Positions 60,944-64,000 of a DNA stretch of 64,000 nucleotides are shown here, piece after piece (within the stretch, counting starts at the first letter, position 1; every line of letters begins with the position of its first letter). The translations under genes and the position numbers were made by a program. The notes under the pieces are model-generated. The model saw only the letters and a program-made list of their open reading frames with translations, was not told where the DNA came from and searched no databases. Source of the stretch: Bacteriovoracaceae bacterium (GTDB taxonomy: Bacteria > Bdellovibrionota > Bacteriovoracia > Bacteriovoracales > Bacteriovoracaceae); NCBI GenBank assembly GCA_023137315.1, contig JAGLPP010000071.1, positions 1-64,000 of the forward strand, given 5' to 3'.

Positions 60944-62185
60944 ATGGACTATTTGAAAAGAAATCTTTCAAAAAAAGTAAAAGAGCTTTTAACAATGTTT
61001 CCGGTGGTTATTATTGTGGGTGCCAGACAATGTGGGAAAAGCACCCTGGCTAGAATGTGTGGAAAGGATTGGAAATATTATGATCTGGAGAACTACAGGG
61101 ATTATGAAAGAATTGATAGTGATCCAATTCTTTTTTTTGAAGAAAACACTGAAAAAGTAATTATTGATGAAGCTCAGAAATCCCCCAAACTCTTTGAAAT
61201 ATTAAGGGGGGTTGTAGATGGCGAGAGAAAGAAGAAGGGGAGATTTATCCTAACGGGGTCGGCAAGTTTTGAGCTTTTGAAAAACGTAAGTGAATCTCTT
61301 GCTGGAAGAGCAGCAGTTGTTGAGCTTGATCCTTTCAAGATAAACGAATTTGAGAATGTAGCTCTTTCGCGATTCTTTAGTATATTTGAAAATAAAATTT
61401 CAAAATCGAATATCGCTTATTTAAAGAAGATTCCCGTTCGTTTTAAGAACAATTTACTTAAAAAGTATTTTTTAGTTGGAGGATTTCCTGAGCCTGTTTT
61501 GGAGAAAAAGAAAGGATTTCATGCTAATTGGATGGAAAATTATTTCGATCAGTATATCAATCGAGACCTCCGTACATTTTATTCTAAATTGGATATTATC
61601 AAGTATCGAAGAGTTGTATCCATGTTGAGTACTTTGAGTGGCACAATCGTTAACAAGGCTGAGATTGCCAAGTCAGCTGAGATTGGTGAAAGAACAGTCA
61701 AAGATTATATGGATATTATATCAGGAACTTTTTTCTGGAGATCCTTGGAAGCATTTCGAACTCCCAAAATCAAAACAACACAAAAACTACCAAAAGGCCA
61801 TTTTTCTGATTCTGGCTTGGAACTGTTTTTGCAAAATATTCAAAGTAAAGAAGAGTTGGAAAGATGTCCTTATCTGGGAAGATATTTTGAGTCATTTGTT
61901 GCAGAAGAAATTATTCGAGGAATTAGGGCCACAAAGGCGGTTAATATTCAAATATATCATTTAAGAACCAAAGCTGGTGGTGAAATTGATTTAGTAGTGC
62001 AAGGATCATTTGGATTATTGCCTATTGAAATTAAATATGGCTCCAGTACAACGTCAAGGCAACTAACATTTTTGAAATCTTTTATTGAACTTCATAACCT
62101 TCCATATGGAGTTGTTATAAATAATTCGGACCGAGTAGAAATGATTACTGACAAAATTATCCAGATACCGGCTGGTGCTATTTAA
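60944..62185 (+). CDS. AAA ATPase with DUF4143 domain (COG1373-like)
   Basis: A 413-aa protein: an N-terminal P-loop AAA domain with Walker A VGARQCGKSTLARM (about residues 26-39), Walker B VIIDEAQKSP and sensor RFILTGSASF, then a C-terminal domain (about 190-400) with YFLVGGFPEPVLE, VNKAEIAKSAEIGERTVKDYM, a winged-helix-like part and the nuclease-like core GGEIDLVVQGSFGLLPIEIKYG. This matches the DUF4143 ATPase family. The E-I-D / I-E-I-K pair resembles a PD-(D/E)xK nuclease fold, so defence or mobile-element roles are possible. It is flanked by direct repeats. Confidence 0.88.
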   Translation: MDYLKRNLSKKVKELLTMFPVVIIVGARQCGKSTLARMCGKDWKYYDLENYRDYERIDSDPILFFEENTEKVIIDEAQKSPKLFEILRGVVDGERKKKGRFILTGSASFELLKNVSESLAGRAAVVELDPFKINEFENVALSRFFSIFENKISKSNIAYLKKIPVRFKNNLLKKYFLVGGFPEPVLEKKKGFHANWMENYFDQYINRDLRTFYSKLDIIKYRRVVSMLSTLSGTIVNKAEIAKSAEIGERTVKDYMDIISGTFFWRSLEAFRTPKIKTTQKLPKGHFSDSGLELFLQNIQSKEELERCPYLGRYFESFVAEEIIRGIRATKAVNIQIYHLRTKAGGEIDLVVQGSFGLLPIEIKYGSSTTSRQLTFLKSFIELHNLPYGVVINNSDRVEMITDKIIQIPAGAI

Positions 62186-62194
62186 ATAAAAAAT

Positions 62195-62213
62195 GATCTT
62201 CTGCATGGCAAGC
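62195..62213 (+). repeat. 19-bp direct repeat, right copy
   Basis: GATCTTCTGCATGGCAAGC, 10 bases after the stop of the DUF4143 ATPase gene. The match to the left copy at 60814-60832 is 18 of 19 bases. It could be a target-site-like or attachment-site remnant. Confidence 0.85.
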
Positions 62214-62261
62214 CAGTCTCTAAATCTTTTTGTTTATAAAAGGCTTATGTGAAATTAACAC

Positions 62262-63725
62262 TTATTTAAAGTTATTAGTAATCCAAATCAGCAGCTTGCG
62301 TAAAGGAATGGTCGTGTTTTCCATCATGGTTCCTACGCTATAGACGACAAATCCCATGGCAACACCAGGAGCAATTTCGTTGATGTGGTTATGCAATCCA
62401 AAGTATCTAAAACTCAAGGCAGTAATAAATGCAAAAATAACCATAAAAATTGCAACTCTTTCAGTAACCCTTTTCTTCATACAATAAAGAACTATTAAGG
62501 GCCCAAAGCAACATCCAAGGGTCGACCAGGACATGCAGATTAGATCATAGACACTTTGGGTACCAAATAGGGCAATTGTTAGAGCAGTTGCGGTAACTCC
62601 TAAAGTTGTCAACTTGGTGACGATGATTTTTTCTTTTTTATTGGGAAAAAGATCGCGAGTAATTGCAGCACAACAGCTTAGAATTTGCGAATCGGCTGTT
62701 GACATGGTGGCCGCAAAAAGTCCGGCCAAAACAACTCCAATAAGTATGGATGGAAGTAACTGATTAGCAAGTAGAGGTAAGGCTAGTTCAGAATCAAAGC
62801 TGCCAACTTCCGGTAATAATAACCGGGTCAGAAGACCAACCATAATGGTGATGGCGGAAAAGGCAGAGTACCACAAATAATAATATAAACGAACTTTGTT
62901 CATGTTTTTTGGATCGTCCACCATCATAAAACGAACCATTATGTGAGGTTGGCCGATAACACCAAAACCGGCAATAAACCAACCGGCAATAAACAGAATC
63001 CATCCCGCAGGACCTGCGAGTGCTGTATGTTTAGGCATTAGGCTGACAAAATTTGGGCCAATCATCTTCATTTGTACCCATGTTGCCTCTAGTCCACCGA
63101 GAACATAAATACTGGTAAAGCACAAAATGGTCATGGAGATAATCATAACGAAGGATTGGGCAGCATCAGTCCAGATAGAAGCACGTATTCCACCTGCCGT
63201 ACAATACAAGAAAACCATGATTGCACCTAGTATAGCGCCAATCTTATAGTCCCAGCCAAATAAAATATGGAGGGCCTTGGAACCAGCAGCAAATTGAGCT
63301 GCTGCATAAGTCCCAAGAAAGATCAATGTGATAACACCAACCAGTTTTCTCAGTTTGGTAAAATCAGTACCCTTTTGCCAGCGGGAAATAACTCCGCCAA
63401 AACTCATAACTTTTCTTTCTTCGGTAGCTTCACGAATGCGCCTGAAGGCGAAACCGGAACTTACAAAATCTCCAACAATAAATCCCAACATAATCCACAT
63501 GGAGCTTATTCCATATAGATATGTGTAACCTATCATACCGATAAACATATATCCGCTACAGCTAGTGGCAATTGCGGATAAGGCGGCAAGCCACGGTTTA
63601 ATATTTGAACCTGCAAGCAGGTAGTCGTGATTGTTGCCTTTGCTTTTAAGGGCCGAAAGAATACCAATACCCATAAAACATAATAAAAAAAACAAAAAAC
63701 TTGCGATTACGATAAGCGCCTCCAA
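62262..63725 (-). CDS. Sodium:solute symporter, PutP-like
   Basis: A 487-aa protein with about 12-13 membrane segments of the SSS family. It has PutP-type motifs: DYLLAGSNIKPWLAALSAIATSCSG, GDFVSSGFAFRRIRE, CTAGGIRASIWTDAAQS and GQPHIMVRFMMVDDP, the last nearly identical in pattern to E. coli PutP (GQPHIIVRFMA). It probably takes up proline or a related solute with Na+. The start is TTG 63725 without a ribosome site: GGAGG follows the TTG instead of preceding it, so the true start may be slightly different. No proline catabolic genes are nearby. Confidence 0.88.
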   Translation of the reverse strand: MEALIVIASFLFFLLCFMGIGILSALKSKGNNHDYLLAGSNIKPWLAALSAIATSCSGYMFIGMIGYTYLYGISSMWIMLGFIVGDFVSSGFAFRRIREATEERKVMSFGGVISRWQKGTDFTKLRKLVGVITLIFLGTYAAAQFAAGSKALHILFGWDYKIGAILGAIMVFLYCTAGGIRASIWTDAAQSFVMIISMTILCFTSIYVLGGLEATWVQMKMIGPNFVSLMPKHTALAGPAGWILFIAGWFIAGFGVIGQPHIMVRFMMVDDPKNMNKVRLYYYLWYSAFSAITIMVGLLTRLLLPEVGSFDSELALPLLANQLLPSILIGVVLAGLFAATMSTADSQILSCCAAITRDLFPNKKEKIIVTKLTTLGVTATALTIALFGTQSVYDLICMSWSTLGCCFGPLIVLYCMKKRVTERVAIFMVIFAFITALSFRYFGLHNHINEIAPGVAMGFVVYSVGTMMENTTIPLRKLLIWITNNFK

Positions 63726-63881
63726 TAAAAACTAAAATAATGCTTATTAATTAAATCTAAAAAGCGTTTAGCTGTGTGAATGTAAGAATGTATAAGTACT
63801 ATTATATGGATAAATGGATTATTTTCAAGCAAGTTGTAATATCTTTAGAGTCTTGTCCTTTTATATCGTCTATATCGTCGC

Positions 63882-64000
63882 ATGCGCGCATACAGAGTAG
63901 TTGACCAAAATACTGAAGACATAATCTCTGGGAAACAAGGTATCTTATATACGTTTAAAGCTTTTATGTTTAATGACCGAAAAGTTGTCAGTGGAACTTG
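63882..64000 (+). CDS. Possible 5' end of a gene running off the window
   Basis: An ATG at 63882 opens a frame of 39 codons to the window's end (MRAYRVVDQNTEDIISGKQG...). It has no evident ribosome site; the short direct repeat TATATCGTC lies just upstream (about 63861-63880). No family can be assigned from so little. The region 63726-63881 contains nothing else recognisable. Confidence 0.3.
   Translation, partial: MRAYRVVDQNTEDIISGKQGILYTFKAFMFNDRKVVSGT

Noticed and set aside
63250-63528. Plus-strand frames over the symporter gene
   Set aside because: Antisense to a clear PutP-like symporter with conserved membrane motifs.

Overview
The window reads as chromosomal DNA of a low-GC, Gram-negative bacterium with an outer membrane. 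It has beta-barrel proteins, lipoproteins, a TonB-like protein and an ABC glycan exporter. Housekeeping gene types and style (miaB, rsmD-coaD, PIN-PhoH, clpP-clpX-lon, a Lys/Ala histone-like tail) fit a Bdellovibrionota/Bacteriovoracales-type deltaproteobacterium. That placement is inference from gene content only.

Region 1 (1-25.9 kb) is mostly core genome. It holds the end of a lysine-rich DNA-binding protein and its terminator, miaB, envelope proteins, a GshB-like ligase, a sigma-like/zinc anti-sigma pair, a TonB-like protein, and a membrane sensor without a visible phospho-acceptor His. A ChaN-like protein, a 950-aa orphan and an acidic orphan follow. Then come rsmD, coaD and an aminotransferase, a lipoprotein/barrel pair, PIN-PhoH, a DedA protein and clpP-clpX-lon. 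Several promoters can be read: TTGACT-16-TAGAAT before the sensor, TTGACA-17-TTTTAT before clpX, and TTGATC-17-CATAAT before lon.

Region 2 (25.9-54.8 kb) is a dense accessory island with frequent strand switches and overlapping genes. It contains eight radical SAM enzymes, three DegT/StrS aminotransferases, GT4, GT2 and GT-C-like glycosyltransferases, a NodU/CmcH carbamoyltransferase, a Wzm/Wzt-type exporter, an S24/S26-like protein, a degenerate nucleotidyltransferase and a WbuC cupin. At its centre (38988-41248) lies a compact cassette: an N-terminal-twitch radical SAM enzyme, a PqqD-like peptide-binding protein, and a 165-aa protein. That last protein has a short N-terminus carrying two Y-x-F-G-G-I-E motifs, followed by a self-cleaving S74 intramolecular chaperone with its Ser/Lys dyad. 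It also has its own promoter. This looks like a modified-peptide system in which the precursor is released by a phage-tail-type auto-protease, and it is the best candidate here for an undescribed system. Other radical SAM and DegT proteins of the island have hydrophobic extensions or inserts, suggesting that much of the machinery works at the membrane, perhaps on lipid-linked glycans.

Region 3 (54.8-64 kb) holds a papain-like protease, a GH27 alpha-galactosidase next to a very AT-rich lipoprotein gene (probably acquired), a FecR-domain/barrel protein, a small secreted protein, a DUF4143-type ATPase gene flanked by 19-bp direct repeats, a PutP-like symporter and a doubtful partial ORF at the edge. 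No rRNA, tRNA, CRISPR array or insertion sequence was recognised.
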